DNA of 64,000 nt from Morella rubra (lineage: Eukaryota; Streptophyta; Magnoliopsida; Fagales; Myricaceae): positions 30,293,825 to 30,357,824 of the forward strand of contig CM025854.1 of assembly GCA_003952965.2 (NCBI GenBank). Direction: 5' to 3'. The notes beneath the pieces were generated by a model. It was given only the letters and a program-made list of their open reading frames with translations, ran no database searches and was not told the origin of the DNA. The position numbers were made by a program, and so were the translations under genes. Of this stretch, positions 1 to 10,270 are shown piece by piece; the stretch's first letter is position 1, and every line of letters starts with the position of its first letter.

Positions 1-570
1 ACTTGAGATGATTATTGATTATGTGACATACTTTTGTTGGGCTTTTATTGGAATATTTAGTTGGTTTATGTCACATTGTTGGACACTTTTATTGGACTTT
101 AGTCATTATGTTTGAATATGATATTATGTTGGACTTTTGGATAGCTTATTATATTTTTGTTATGATTATTAATGATTATGATATTATGTTTGAATAGGTT
201 ATGATATTTGTCCATTTGATATGATTATTGATTATGATATTATGTTGGAAATTTAAACAGGTTATGATATTTGAATGATTATATTTGTTGCTTATATATA
301 GGCATCAAATGGTCTTAATGGTCAAAAAAATCCAAGGAAAACAGCCAAAACAGTGAAAAAAAATATGAAAAGCAAAAAAAAAAGCTTGTTAACCCAGCGG
401 TTATACGGTTTAAGCAGTTATCGTATAACCGTTACGTTAATACCGTCACCGACAAGGCGGTTATTGTGCCTTAGCGGTGCGGTGCGGTGTCAATTATGTG
501 ATTCCGTCAATTGTGGTGACGGTGACGGTTTTCGCCAAACCGTCACCTACACTACCGTTAACCACCTCTA
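1..570. mobile_element. Probable terminal part of a hAT-type DNA transposon (left part outside window)
   Basis: Positions 1-290 are AT-rich with a degenerate repeat of about 55-60 bp; the core GATTATGATATTATGTT recurs near 114, 174 and 229. Positions 390-570 change to a GC-richer stretch full of short CGGT/ACGGT motifs in both orientations, including an inverted pair GGTTATACG/CGTATAACC. Read on the minus strand, the right edge begins TAGAGGTGGTTAACGG, which resembles hAT terminal inverted repeats (TAGRGGTG). Subterminal CGGT repeats are also usual for hAT elements. ACTGGAAT at 571-578 would be the 8-bp target duplication, but the other end lies outside the window, so this cannot be confirmed. 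No transposase frame is visible here. Confidence 0.4.
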
Positions 571-1294
571 ACTGGAATGAGCATTGATGTGCCTTTAGAT
601 GTTCTCTCTTTTAATGACTTTTATTTAAATTGTCGAGAGGCATAGATGTTGTTTAGGGGTGAAAATTTTTACCCCCAAAATTTTTATTCACGTTAAAAAA
701 TTATAAAATAATCTCTTTTTTCCCTCAATTTATTCTTTTTTATTATAATATTCATTTAAATCTTTCTATTCATTTTTTTCATCCAATTTTATAAAATATC
801 TATAATTTTTCACAAATTTCAAACTCCTAAAATTTTTAACTCGCTCCGGAACGCCCCTCTAATGGAATCCCCTGTTTACTTTTAAAAAAAAAAAAAGAGG
901 GCAGGGAAGGTTTATTCGATGTCCCCACATCCTCTGTGCTTTGACTTCATTGCTTGCCAATCCCCAGCAGCACTTGCAGTCTCCAGTATCTAACCTAAAT
1001 CAGGTTACTCAGATCCTTCGACTGTCATTTGCCCATGCCACAACCGAGGTAATCTTATGACAGAGTCCAGTCTCGAGTATCTCTATGTCTCGTATTAGTT
1101 AACCCTTTCGATCATGCTCAGACAGAGGTAAAAGAAGACGTGTGTACATATTTTGAATAGTACAAAAGCTTCAAGCCGTCTATGTTCGTAATACACCGCC
1201 GCGTTTTCTGCCCCAAAAATCCTCATTCCTTCGTCTTCTCCGCCATTTCCATCGTGTCTCTCAATTTGATCTTTGGGGTCCCTTTCTCAAACCC
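571..1294. other. Intergenic region and 5' flank of EF-Tu, with one AT-rich MITE-like insert
   Basis: Positions about 650-862 look like a MITE: the edges carry short GGGG(C/T)GT-like inverted ends around an interior rich in AAAATTTT and TCTCTTTT, shared with other copies in the window (near 6.25, 20.9 and 21.15 kb). The remainder, 870-1294, is the promoter and leader side of EF-Tu. The short open frame at 1182-1415 overlaps the EF-Tu start in another frame and has no recognisable content. Confidence 0.4.
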
Positions 1295-2752
1295 ATGGCC
1301 TCCACTGTCACACCCAAGTCCTCAAAACTCCTCATCCCACCACCACCAACCCCGCCGTCACCGTCTCTCCCCACTCATCTCTCTTTTTCCCATAACCCAA
1401 AACCGAAAACCCTGACCTCAAAACTCTCCTCGTCTTTCACCGACCCCTCTATCTCGCTCCGTAGTACCCTCACGCAACCCTTGAACCCTCACAGGAGGAG
1501 ATCTTCGTCGGTCACGGTCAAAGCCGCGAGGGGCAAGTTCGAACGCAATAAGCCTCACGTGAATATTGGGACCATCGGCCACGTCGATCACGGCAAGACC
1601 ACCCTCACCGCCGCCCTCACCATGGCCCTGGCCTCCATGGGCAATAGCGCGCCCAAGAAATACGACGAGATCGACGCCGCCCCAGAGGAACGCGCCCGCG
1701 GCATCACCATCAACACCGCAACCGTCGAGTACGAGACCGCTAATCGCCACTACGCCCACGTCGACTGCCCCGGTCACGCCGACTATGTCAAGAACATGAT
1801 CACCGGCGCCGCCCAGATGGACGGTGCGATCCTCGTCGTCTCCGGCGCAGATGGCCCGATGCCACAGACAAAGGAGCACGTCTTGCTCGCAAAGCAGGTG
1901 GGTGTTCCGAACATGGTGGTGTTCCTGAACAAACAGGACCAAGTCGACGACGAAGAGCTCTTGCAGCTTGTGGAGTTGGAGGTGAGAGAGCTCCTGAGCT
2001 CCTACGAGTTCCCAGGTGATGACGTACCCATCGTCTCGGGCTCGGCTCTGCTGGCATTGGAGGCTCTAATGGCAGACCCGAAGATCACCCGAGGCGAGAA
2101 CCAGTGGGTGGATAAGATATTCGAACTCATGGACGCCGTAGACGATTGCATTCCAATACCGCAGAGGCAGACCGACTTGCCGTTCTTGTTAGCTGTGGAA
2201 GATGTGTTCTCGATCACGGGGCGTGGCACTGTGGCGACCGGGCGGGTCGAGAGGGGAACGGTGAAGGTCGGAGAAACCGTGGAAATCGTGGGTCTTAGAG
2301 AGACCAGGAGCACGACGGTCACCGGGGTTGAAATGTTTCAGAAAACTCTAGACGTAGCTCTTGCTGGGGACAATGTAGGGCTCTTGCTTAGGGGGATTCA
2401 GAAAGTTGATATCCAGAGAGGGATGGTGATCGCGAAGCCCGGGACCATAACGCCGCACACGAAGTTTCATGCTCTTGTTTATGTGTTGAAAAAAGAGGAA
2501 GGTGGGAGGCACTCACCGTTTTTCACGGGGTATCGGCCTCAGTTTTACATGAGGACTACGGATGTGACTGGGAAGGTGTCAGGTATTAGAAATGACAGGG
2601 ATGAGGAGTCGAAGATGGTTATGCCGGGAGACCGGGTTAAGATGGTAGTGGAGCTTATAATGCCGGTGGCTTGTGAGCAAGGGATGAGGTTTGCGATCAG
2701 AGAAGGTGGCAAGACTGTTGGGGCTGGTGTCATCCAGTCCATTATAGAATGA
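1295..2752 (+). CDS. TUFA: Elongation factor Tu, chloroplastic (nuclear-encoded, intronless)
   Basis: The 485-residue GTPase delivers aminoacyl-tRNA to the chloroplast ribosome. Residues 1 to about 76 form a Ser/Thr/Pro-rich, basic transit peptide with no acidic run. The mature part then follows bacterial EF-Tu: P-loop GHVDHGKT at 95-102, switch [14 protein letters not shown]3 DCPGH at 157-161, G4 NKQD at 212-215 and G5 SGSAL. Domains 2 and 3 follow, with the ending [13 protein letters not shown] in place of bacterial NKCD is usual for plastid forms. The length fits the plant family, and this ATG is the one that supplies the complete transit peptide. The gene is a single exon with markedly GC-rich codons in its first half, unlike the AT-rich surroundings. 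It is convergent with the GDSL pair. The Arabidopsis counterpart is At4g20360 (family knowledge). Confidence 0.97.
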   Translation: MASTVTPKSSKLLIPPPPTPPSPSLPTHLSFSHNPKPKTLTSKLSSSFTDPSISLRSTLTQPLNPHRRRSSSVTVKAARGKFERNKPHVNIGTIGHVDHGKTTLTAALTMALASMGNSAPKKYDEIDAAPEERARGITINTATVEYETANRHYAHVDCPGHADYVKNMITGAAQMDGAILVVSGADGPMPQTKEHVLLAKQVGVPNMVVFLNKQDQVDDEELLQLVELEVRELLSSYEFPGDDVPIVSGSALLALEALMADPKITRGENQWVDKIFELMDAVDDCIPIPQRQTDLPFLLAVEDVFSITGRGTVATGRVERGTVKVGETVEIVGLRETRSTTVTGVEMFQKTLDVALAGDNVGLLLRGIQKVDIQRGMVIAKPGTITPHTKFHALVYVLKKEEGGRHSPFFTGYRPQFYMRTTDVTGKVSGIRNDRDEESKMVMPGDRVKMVVELIMPVACEQGMRFAIREGGKTVGAGVIQSIIE

Positions 2753-3062
2753 GTTCGTTCAACTTGTGTGTGGTCACTGTTAATGCAGTTTACGAGAGGA
2801 GAAAGGATAAGCTTGGACAGTGAGCTTGCGATTATGCCGCTGATGTGAAAAGTTTTGAAGCACTTACCCCAAAAAACAAGAAATTTGAAGAGATGTCTCA
2901 AGACTTTTGGTTTAGAGACCCTGCTGCACGAGTTCAAGGGAATTAGATTATAGAAGTTATTGATGATTTGAACAAATCTTTGTTTAGTAAATAAATTAAG
3001 ACTGCAGAACTGAATTGCTAGGGATCTCTTTCCCGTGATTCACTTGTAATTTTTGGTGTCTT

Positions 3063-3398
3063 CTACACAAACCGAGCCTCCATTTCTTCTGCAGTTATCC
3101 CCTGCATGATCATAGAAGTGTACAAATCCGATATTCGATTCTGGTGGATTTTGTTGTTTCTTTGAAAGGTTTGTTGGTATGCGGTTTTTGTTTTAAGTTC
3201 TAATAGGTAGGTCTCTGCTTGTTTCATGTACTCACGCACTTTTGTCTTCTGATTTGCTTCCATTTGGTAGCGGCCGAGTATTGGTTTGAGATTAGACAGC
3301 TCTCTATCAAATAGCTTTCCGCATCTCAGATACAGCGGGAGGATTAGGCATGATGCAGCAGGATCTTCACAAAACTTGGCTTTCCAGCTCCAAAACCA
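3063..3398 (-). pseudogene. Orphan 111-codon open frame, possible terminal exon or gene fragment of unknown family
   Basis: On the minus strand an open frame runs from just after an in-frame TAA (3401-3399) to the stop at 3063. The only obvious Met start is at 3263, giving 66 residues, but the 39-45 codons before it also read like protein (Cys/Leu-rich, then LKPILGRYQMEANQ). That suggests an internal or terminal exon whose splice acceptor lies near 3380-3400. The second half is charged and helical (KVREYMKQAETYLLELK, ending QGITAEEMEARFV). I do not recognise the family. No partner exon is evident between here and the GDSL gene that begins 300 bp away, so a gene fragment is as likely as a working small gene. 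Confidence 0.35.
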
Positions 3399-3697
3399 TT
3401 AATAAACAAGAGGCCTAACATTAGCACAATGAACGGAATCAATGCAAGTTTCAGACTAGTTTTGGCATTTATCTAACACCAGCCACGAGAATGGGGAAAA
3501 TTTGTAGTTGCAGAGCAGATCACATGACAAAAATCGGCTGTCCATTTGCAAATAGTACTTCCATTTTCAGAAAAAGCGGGACGAGCTTGAGACTATGGGT
3601 TCTACCTGGTACATTGAATTTCTCAAGGCTTAAATCTTATGCTCTAAAGTAATAGTTCCCGACGCTTCGCTACACTTATTGCTCTCTCAAGATCACT

Positions 3698-5432
3698 CTA
3701 ACGCCTTTGACATGATTTGGTAATTGGAATTGGTGGGTCTGACAGGGAACCATTTAGTATATGATTAGCAAACCATTGACTAGCTGCCTGAGAGTAGTGT
3801 ACGCCATCCCAGCTGATATACTGGGAGGGATTTCTACAAGAAGCACCATATACTTGCCTTCCATCTATACTTGCTCTTGTCCCGCACCAGACATGGCTGT
3901 CATTCACATGATACCCACAGCAAATCGTTAGCGGATCGGCAAATCCTGTCAAAGAGAAAACATCAATGAGTTGTCCTGAAGACATGGAGAAATAACCGTT
4001 GGACATTAATCTTTTATACGGAGCATTACTTTCCAAATCGTATCTCAAAATACTTGGTGGCAATAATATGGTACATAACTTAAAAGTAGCAAAAACTGAA
4101 AAGCTTAAAACAATAGCAGGGTGAACCTAGAAATGTGGAAATGTGAGAGTGATTATGGTAAATACCTTCATTCTTTGCATTGCTGATTAGTCCATACTTT
4201 GCAGCATAAACATCCACATATGTTATTGCCGCTTGTGGTAGCTCTGCCCTTAGTTTGATCACTCTGTCTTTTAGCTGCCTGTTGAACTCTCCAGCCATGT
4301 CATTTTGAGCCTTCACACAGCCATGCTGGTCAAGATAGCCAGCCGGTGGATTATGCAAGTAAAAAAGGTTCACTGGCAAGCATCCAATAGGCCCTGTGTT
4401 GTGTATCCAAAATGCCCTCCCCCCTTGTTGATATATGTGCTGAAAGTAGTCAATTACAATCACTTGTTATTGAAAACATGTTTAATTTAACTCGGATTTG
4501 TTCTATTTTGAGTATTCCTAGTAAATGTTGCTGCTTACTTGGACTGCTGCGGCTAACTGGTTGACTATGTCTGGCATTGCTGCACGAAGCTGGTCAAAGC
4601 TCATCTTTCGAAAACCAACAGAAAGATCGTTCTGGCCGATATCGAATGTGTAAATAGCCTTGGAGAAGTCCTCAGGTCTAGGAAGCATGCTTCTTTCCGA
4701 GGGTGTCTTGGCTGGAAATCAGAAAACAAATAACAATAGTACCAAGGGAGATAAATGCTGAAAGAATTCCATATCTAGTCGAAAGTTTCAGCCCAAGCTG
4801 TTGTTTTGGATTTTGTTAGTTTTCATAGGAATGACCTTGGTTGTACAGATCGCTGGTGCGTGCTTTGAACTGCTGAAATTGCACAATCTGGATGTCAAGA
4901 GAGAACGGGCTAATGCCATATTGGAATATAGTTTCGTTTTGCCTTCTAATGGTTGATCCTCCCGTGGCAAAATTTGCACCGTGCCGGTAATTTGTTCCGA
5001 GTGAATTCAAGTACGCACTCAAGTATGGCAACCTTAGGTGCTCAGCTGCATATAAATCCTCAATTAGTTTGCTCTATCAAGATAACCAACTGCCCTGAAT
5101 CCATGCTTTTACCAAGCAATGATAGGAAGGGATGATTTTGCCCAAAAAAAAGATAGGAAGGGATGAGATGATGTAGAAATGTCTGTACCTATGAAGTCTA
5201 TGAGGAGGCGCCCGTCTGAGTCCCTACCAGCGGGTTTGTGAAAGAATCCGTCACCATATGGTGCAGGAATGGGTTCAAATGCTGCTGATATGCCGCCAGT
5301 GTCCGAATTTGAGTCACCAAAGTTGTAGATTGCTGGAAACTCGCATGGTGCTGAGCCCTCTACCTCCTTAGATCCCACGCCCAGAAAACATAAAACCAAG
5401 TACCCAGTCACCAATAGTCTGGAAAACTCCAT
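3698..5432 (-). CDS. GDSL esterase/lipase, copy A (At5g14450-like)
   Basis: Five exons join in phase: 5432-5189, 5045-4836, 4711-4539, 4439-4166 and 3945-3698, giving 382 residues. GDSL hydrolases are usually secreted serine esterases acting on lipids or cell-wall esters; the substrate here cannot be told. Residues 1 to about 26 form a hydrophobic signal peptide. Block I is [10 protein letters not shown] with the nucleophile Ser41. The Gly block is [14 protein letters not shown], block III is GQND, and the Asp/His pair lies in block V WDGVHY near the C-terminus, so the active site is complete. A TATAAAAGA box reads on the minus strand at 5473-5465. Copy B lies about 2.8 kb upstream in the same direction with identical lengths for exons 2 and 4. 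By position it matches Arabidopsis At5g14450, next to SURF2. Confidence 0.93.
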
Positions 5433-6254
5433 TCTTCAGCACAGTTGCAGTTCATGCTCGACCTCTCTTTTATAAGGATCAAGAACTAGTGGCCTAGTTT
5501 TAAGTTAAATGGGGGAGAGTTATCCACCTACGTATCTTCTGTAATATGGGACAAAAAAGGAAGCAGAATTTCCTAAATTTACCAGTGACTTTCCTCCATG
5601 TAATATTTGCTCTTTTAGCAGTTAAAGGTCGTGGGAGCCAAACTTTCTTTCACCTGTTAAAGCTGTCTTCCAACACCTCTAGCTACTTAAGTTCTTAGGA
5701 TATATTGCCTGAACTCACCGCTACTTATCAGAAACATTAGGAAGCATCTCCATGTAGTACTTTAAGGTACACCCTCCAAGCATCCAAGTTAGAATAATGT
5801 GGCTTCTGATTGCTTTTTTGGGATTCGAGAATTGGGGAAAGGTGACAGAGATTGAGGTTACCAGGACAAGCGTCACGTCAATGGACTGGAAGAACACGAC
5901 ACTCGTTATGCTTTGTGGCTTTTCGAAGGAAGACAAGTCGGTGATGGCCGATGGGTCTGTATGTCTCTGTGTATAATGGCATCATTAAAGTAGGCGTGTT
6001 GTAAAATATTTGCAAAATATTAATATACATTTTATATATTGTAAATGTATTGGTGCATGGATTTAGTGGGTTTCGGTTAGGAGTTTTTTAAGAATTTTTT
6101 GTATTTTGAGAATTTTTAAGTGATGTTAATTTTATTGGTATAGTGTTTTATTATTTTTATGTAGTGTTAAAAATGATGTTTGGTTGTAGAATATTTTGTA
6201 TTATGAGAATTCAAAAAAATCCTGAGGATTTTTATATACCGAATGTGCTCTTAG

Positions 6255-6438
6255 TGGTGTTCGGCCGTATAAATTTTGGGGCATTAAAAATTTTGGAGTA
6301 TTAAAGTTGGTAAAAAAAAAAAAAAAGATTGAAATTAATTTTTTATATTTATTTGGAGTGAAAAGTGATGATTTGACGAGAGAGAGAGAATTTTAGAGAG
6401 TTATTTTATTAGTGTGAAAATTTTAGATGTCGAACACC
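6255..6438. mobile_element. MITE-like insert, member of the AT-rich family seen elsewhere in the window
   Basis: The ends are inverted (GGTGTTCGG... and ...CGAACACC). The interior, read on the minus strand, matches the copy at 20.9-21.1 kb in order and content: CTCTCTAAAATTC, ATCATC, TTACCAACTTTAATA. There is no coding capacity, and no clear target duplication was found. Confidence 0.4.
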
Positions 6439-6849
6439 TCCTTAATGTTAAAGTGATTAGTTAATATTTTGGCTATTGTGTATAAATAGTGTTCTTCATT
6501 TGCAAAATTTATACGATGAAAATTATATTCAAATTCTATCTCTTTTTTGTAAACATTCTATATTCCTACAAATGTATTTATTTCTTAAAATATCAAATTT
6601 TATTTAGCGTAAAATATAATTCTGATTTCTTAACTACAACAGTACAATATGAAGGTATTCTAGTACAACTTCATTAGTGTAAAACGTAGTTAAATAACAT
6701 ATTGATAATGTGAACTTCATTGTATCCTAAAGACGAACTTACTCGAAAATTTTTTTTTCTAAGTAAAACCTTATCAAATTACGAAAAATAATTAGAACGG
6801 TATATATTACAAATCCGGATATATTCAAAAATATTATTAAAAAAAAAAA

Positions 6850-7140
6850 ACATCCCAACTCTACCCGACCGAGCCGCCAAGCAGTAAGCTTATGGGCTAA
6901 AGTATTACAATTCCTAGTGACCCAAGCAATCCTTCAGTCCTTGAATTCTGCCAGGCCAAGTCGAATGGTCTCTACCAACGAAGCAATGGCCCAACTAGAA
7001 CTATCAGAAGATAACACTAACTCCCTGTAAAATACAAGAGAATCACACTCAAACTCGACGTGAGTCCACTTCTTCCACCGAGCCAAAGCCAACGCTTCAG
7101 CGAGAGCACATGCCTCCTCCAACCAGTGGGTCCAAAGCAT
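6850..7140 (-). mobile_element. Decayed RNase H domain of a non-LTR retrotransposon
   Basis: The minus-strand translation contains ACALAEALALARWKKW, then FECDSLVFYRELV, and after one stop codon WVTRNCNTLAHKLTAW. This is the order seen in the RNase H (RVT_3) domain at the C-terminus of plant LINE-like elements: the E-A-L-A helix, the D-S active-site segment, and the final R-x-x-N-x-x-A-H motif. A stop inside the domain and the absence of upstream reverse transcriptase show a relic. Confidence 0.55.
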
Positions 7141-8200
7141 GATACATAATTATTTGTTGAGTGCTGGTGGGGGCAAATATCTATTTCAAGGAAAGCGACT
7201 CCGCAAAGCATTGAAGCAATTTTTCTTTGTTTATTTTTCTAATCAACAGCAAATCCCGTCGATCTCTCTTCAAATAACGTGGCTTATGATTGCTTTTTTG
7301 GGATTCGAGATTGGGGAAAGGAAAACAGGACAAGCTTTTGCCAACACACGTCAGTGGACTGTAAGAACCCGACACTAGTTATGATCTTGTTTTCGAAGTA
7401 ACAGAAGTCGGTAATCGGTCTCTCTATATGTCTCTGTGGACAATGATCATTAAAGTGGGCGATGGTTGTCGGGAAATACAGTAAAAATGGAAAAGAAAAT
7501 AGGATCAAATCTTCTTTTTGCGCAATCAACGGGCAAAGAGTCAAGACGAGATAATGACGTTGTCATCGGAACTGCACTGCGGCACTGGCATTTGATGGGG
7601 TAGCGGTAGCCCATGGCCCACGAACAACAAACGAGATCAACCGTCATGAAGCTCTTACGACAGAAGTGGTCAAGGCTGTCAAGCCCAAGCTGTAACGGCT
7701 ATAATAAGAGCTCCACAAATACAAGGTTCACTGGTGGGTTCCTTGGGTAGCAGGCAGCGAGTTGGGCATTTCAATGGAATATAAGCTCCACGATTTTAGA
7801 CAGTGTTGGGCACCTTTTGGTGGTATTTGCTATCTGGGCTAGATGACGATCCAAAGTTGTTGCAGTAGTACGTCTCATATTCTGGCCCAACAGGCTTCTC
7901 GTAATAGTTTTGGGCATGCATGCCGAAGACCAAAGCTAGAGGTGGTCTCTCTTATTGTTCTTGTGTTTTTGGCCTGTTGCACTACTGGCATACGCTTAGT
8001 AGGGATGAATCCTTCTTTCCAAATCCTCGACATGTTTTTGTTTGGTTGATTGCCAAGAGAACATGGAGAACTCTCATGGACGCAATTGACAATCAGAGGC
8101 AACTTTTATTGGTCTCTTGGCCATTTGGTCAAGATGAGATAATCTCGATGTGGACTGTTTCTCATGTCAATACAAAATTTGACAGACATACAAGTAATGT

Positions 8201-10236
8201 TCACAAAGGTTGACTCCTAAGACATGCGTGTGTGATTGACACCGGTGGATCCGAGAATGAACCATTGCTTATATGATTAGCAATCCAATGATTTGCAGCC
8301 TCAGTGTAGTGTATACCATCCCAGCTAATATACCTGGAAGGATCTTCACAGGAACCAGCATACAAGTCAGTACCATTTATCTTTGCGTTGTTCCCACACC
8401 ACACATGGTTCCCACCCTCGTGGTAACCGCAGCAAATGTTTCTTGCATCAAGAAATCCTGCAAAAAGCCAAACTTTATTGAATTGTGTTTTCAGTATTTT
8501 TATGGGGTTTTGGTGGCATTTCACTTTCAGGAGGCAAGCACTTTGCCCCACTTATTCTTTGGAGTATTTCTACATTGCACCCCGATATATTATTTTAAGA
8601 CATTGAACTCATAAAGTTACACATTTTTTTATTTGGATCCTGTATGGTAATTGGGCGTCAATCTAGACAGAATCTGTTAAAACGTGCCTCTCACGTGACT
8701 GTCATTAAAGTACAATGTGTAAATACCCCTGAAGATAAAGGGCAATGTGTAAATATTTTGACGAAATCTATCTAAATTAATGTCCAATAATAGTACATGG
8801 TCCAAATCGAAAAAATGTGTAACTTTATAGGTCAAATGTCTTAAAAATAATAAATTGGGGTGCAATGTGTAAATACCCCAAGAATAAGGAGGGCAAGAGT
8901 TGGTGTGATTTGGTCTTAAATCATATCATGGTAGCGACAAAAACAAAACAAAGATTAGATTAAAATAACCATTAAGTATTACCTTCCTTCTTTGCATTGC
9001 TGATTAATTCGTACTTGGCTGCAAAGACATCTACATATGTTAATGCAGCATCAGAGAGCTGTGTTCTTAGTTTGGTGACACTGCTCTTAAGCTGCCCATT
9101 GAACTCCTTAGCCATGTCATTTTGGGCAATGACGCATCCATATTCGTCAAGGATGCCAGGCATTGGCCCGTGGTAGTAGTGGAGGGTCACTGGCAAACAA
9201 CCAATAGGTCCTGTGTTGTGTATCCAAAATGCTCTTGCCCCCTGTTCGTACAGATGCTGCAAAAGGTGCAGTTGATTTCGAGTCATTGCATATAATAAAA
9301 AAACAGTGTTTGATCATACTCCTATTCTGGTTAATTTCAAGAGGCATGAGCTCGTAATCTTTTCCAATACAACTTACTTGAACTGCTGTAGCAAAGTGGT
9401 CAATTATATCTGAAATTACTGCTTTAAATTCTTGATTGCTCATTGTTCGAAAACCAGCAGCAATATCATTTTGGCCAATATCAAGTGTATAAAGAGCCTT
9501 GGGGAAGTCCTCAGGTGTTGGGAGATTTCTTCTGTGTTTCTTGGCTGCAAAGGACAAACAACAACGGAGTTGAAAGAGAATCAGAGAGAGAAGACATTTT
9601 CTCTTCACATGGTATTTGATATTACCTCGGTGGTAAAGATTGCTGGTGCGAGCCTTGAACTGATCGAATTGCACAGTCTGGATATCAAGAGAGAAAGGGC
9701 TTACACCATTCAGAAAGAACGATTCATTAAGCCGCCTAATGGTTGCTCCTCCGGTGGCAAAATTGGCACCGTGCCTGAAACTTGTTCCAATCGAATCCAG
9801 ATATGCACTCAAGTATGGCAATCCAAGGCGCTTGGCTGCAATATAACAGGAAAAAACAAAAAAAAAACTCAATGAACTTTTATGAACGTTGGTAGATAAC
9901 TAATCTCGATATATGTTTGCAAGATACAGGACATCTGAGCTGGATTGAGAAAGAGGGCAAGGTGATGTGCATATTACCAATGAAGTCTATTATAAGACGT
10001 CCATCAGAACCTCTTCCAGACGGCTCATGGAAAAAAGTCTCACCAGACGGTGGCCCTGTAGGGTAGAATGCTGCATAGATCCCACCAGTATCTGAATTTG
10101 AGTCTCCAAAGTTGTAAATTGCTGGAAAATCGCAAGGCAGTACGTTTGTCATTTCTTCACCTAAAACACTTAAGACCCAGTAAGTTCCCAGTAAATATGC
10201 TGGATATAACCTCGCAACTGGCAGTACGCTTGTCAT
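8201..10236 (-). CDS. GDSL esterase/lipase, copy B (tandem duplicate)
   Basis: Exons 10236-9978, 9835-9626, 9544-9378, 9256-8983 and 8457-8201 join in phase to 388 residues. The catalytic blocks are intact: [28 protein letters not shown] and WDGIHY. Exons 2 and 4 have the same lengths as in copy A (210 and 274 bp), so the two genes are tandem duplicates that have since diverged. The N-terminus is unusual: a stretch of about 50 bp encoding the end of the signal peptide is present twice (see 10136-10270), and the chosen ATG lies in the upstream copy, giving a weak hydrophobic leader (residues about 7-25). A longer original leader further upstream is frame-shifted. Intron 4 holds a foldback element. 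The true start and secretion are therefore less certain than the enzyme call. Confidence 0.88.
8543..8896. mobile_element. Foldback/MITE inside intron 4 of GDSL copy B
   Basis: About 100-bp arms are inverted copies of each other. The left arm runs from 8543 and includes GTATTTCTACATTGCACCCC. The right arm ends at 8896 and includes GGGGTGCAATGTGTAAATAC. The internal part has further copies of CAATGTGTAAATA. There is no coding capacity. Exact ends and target duplication are unclear because the inversion extends into the flanks. Confidence 0.6.
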
Positions 10237-10270
10237 TTCTTCACCTAAAACATTCTTAAGACCCAGTAAG
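10136..10270 (-). repeat. Direct duplication of about 50 bp in the first exon/leader of GDSL copy B
   Basis: The segments 10136-10185 and 10220-10270 are near-identical (both contain TTGTCATTTCTTCACCTAAA), about 84 bp apart. The upstream copy carries two extra bases, which shift the frame relative to the downstream copy. Confidence 0.8.

Larger units (their letters stand above)
5433..8200. other. Spacer between the two GDSL genes: duplicated segment, MITEs, LINE relic
   Basis: No intact gene was seen. A segment at 5795-5996 is repeated in the same orientation at 7275-7461, sharing for instance GATTGCTTTTTTGGGATTC. Between them, 6000-6440 is AT-rich and holds MITE-like inserts, and 6850-7140 carries a decayed RNase H-like reading frame. 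Positions 7470-8200 contain short open frames without recognisable motifs. Confidence 0.55.

Noticed and set aside
1418..1942. 174-codon open frame antisense to EF-Tu
   Set aside because: It is an out-of-frame shadow of GC-rich EF-Tu codons; no domain or signal is seen, and the sense frame is clearly conserved.
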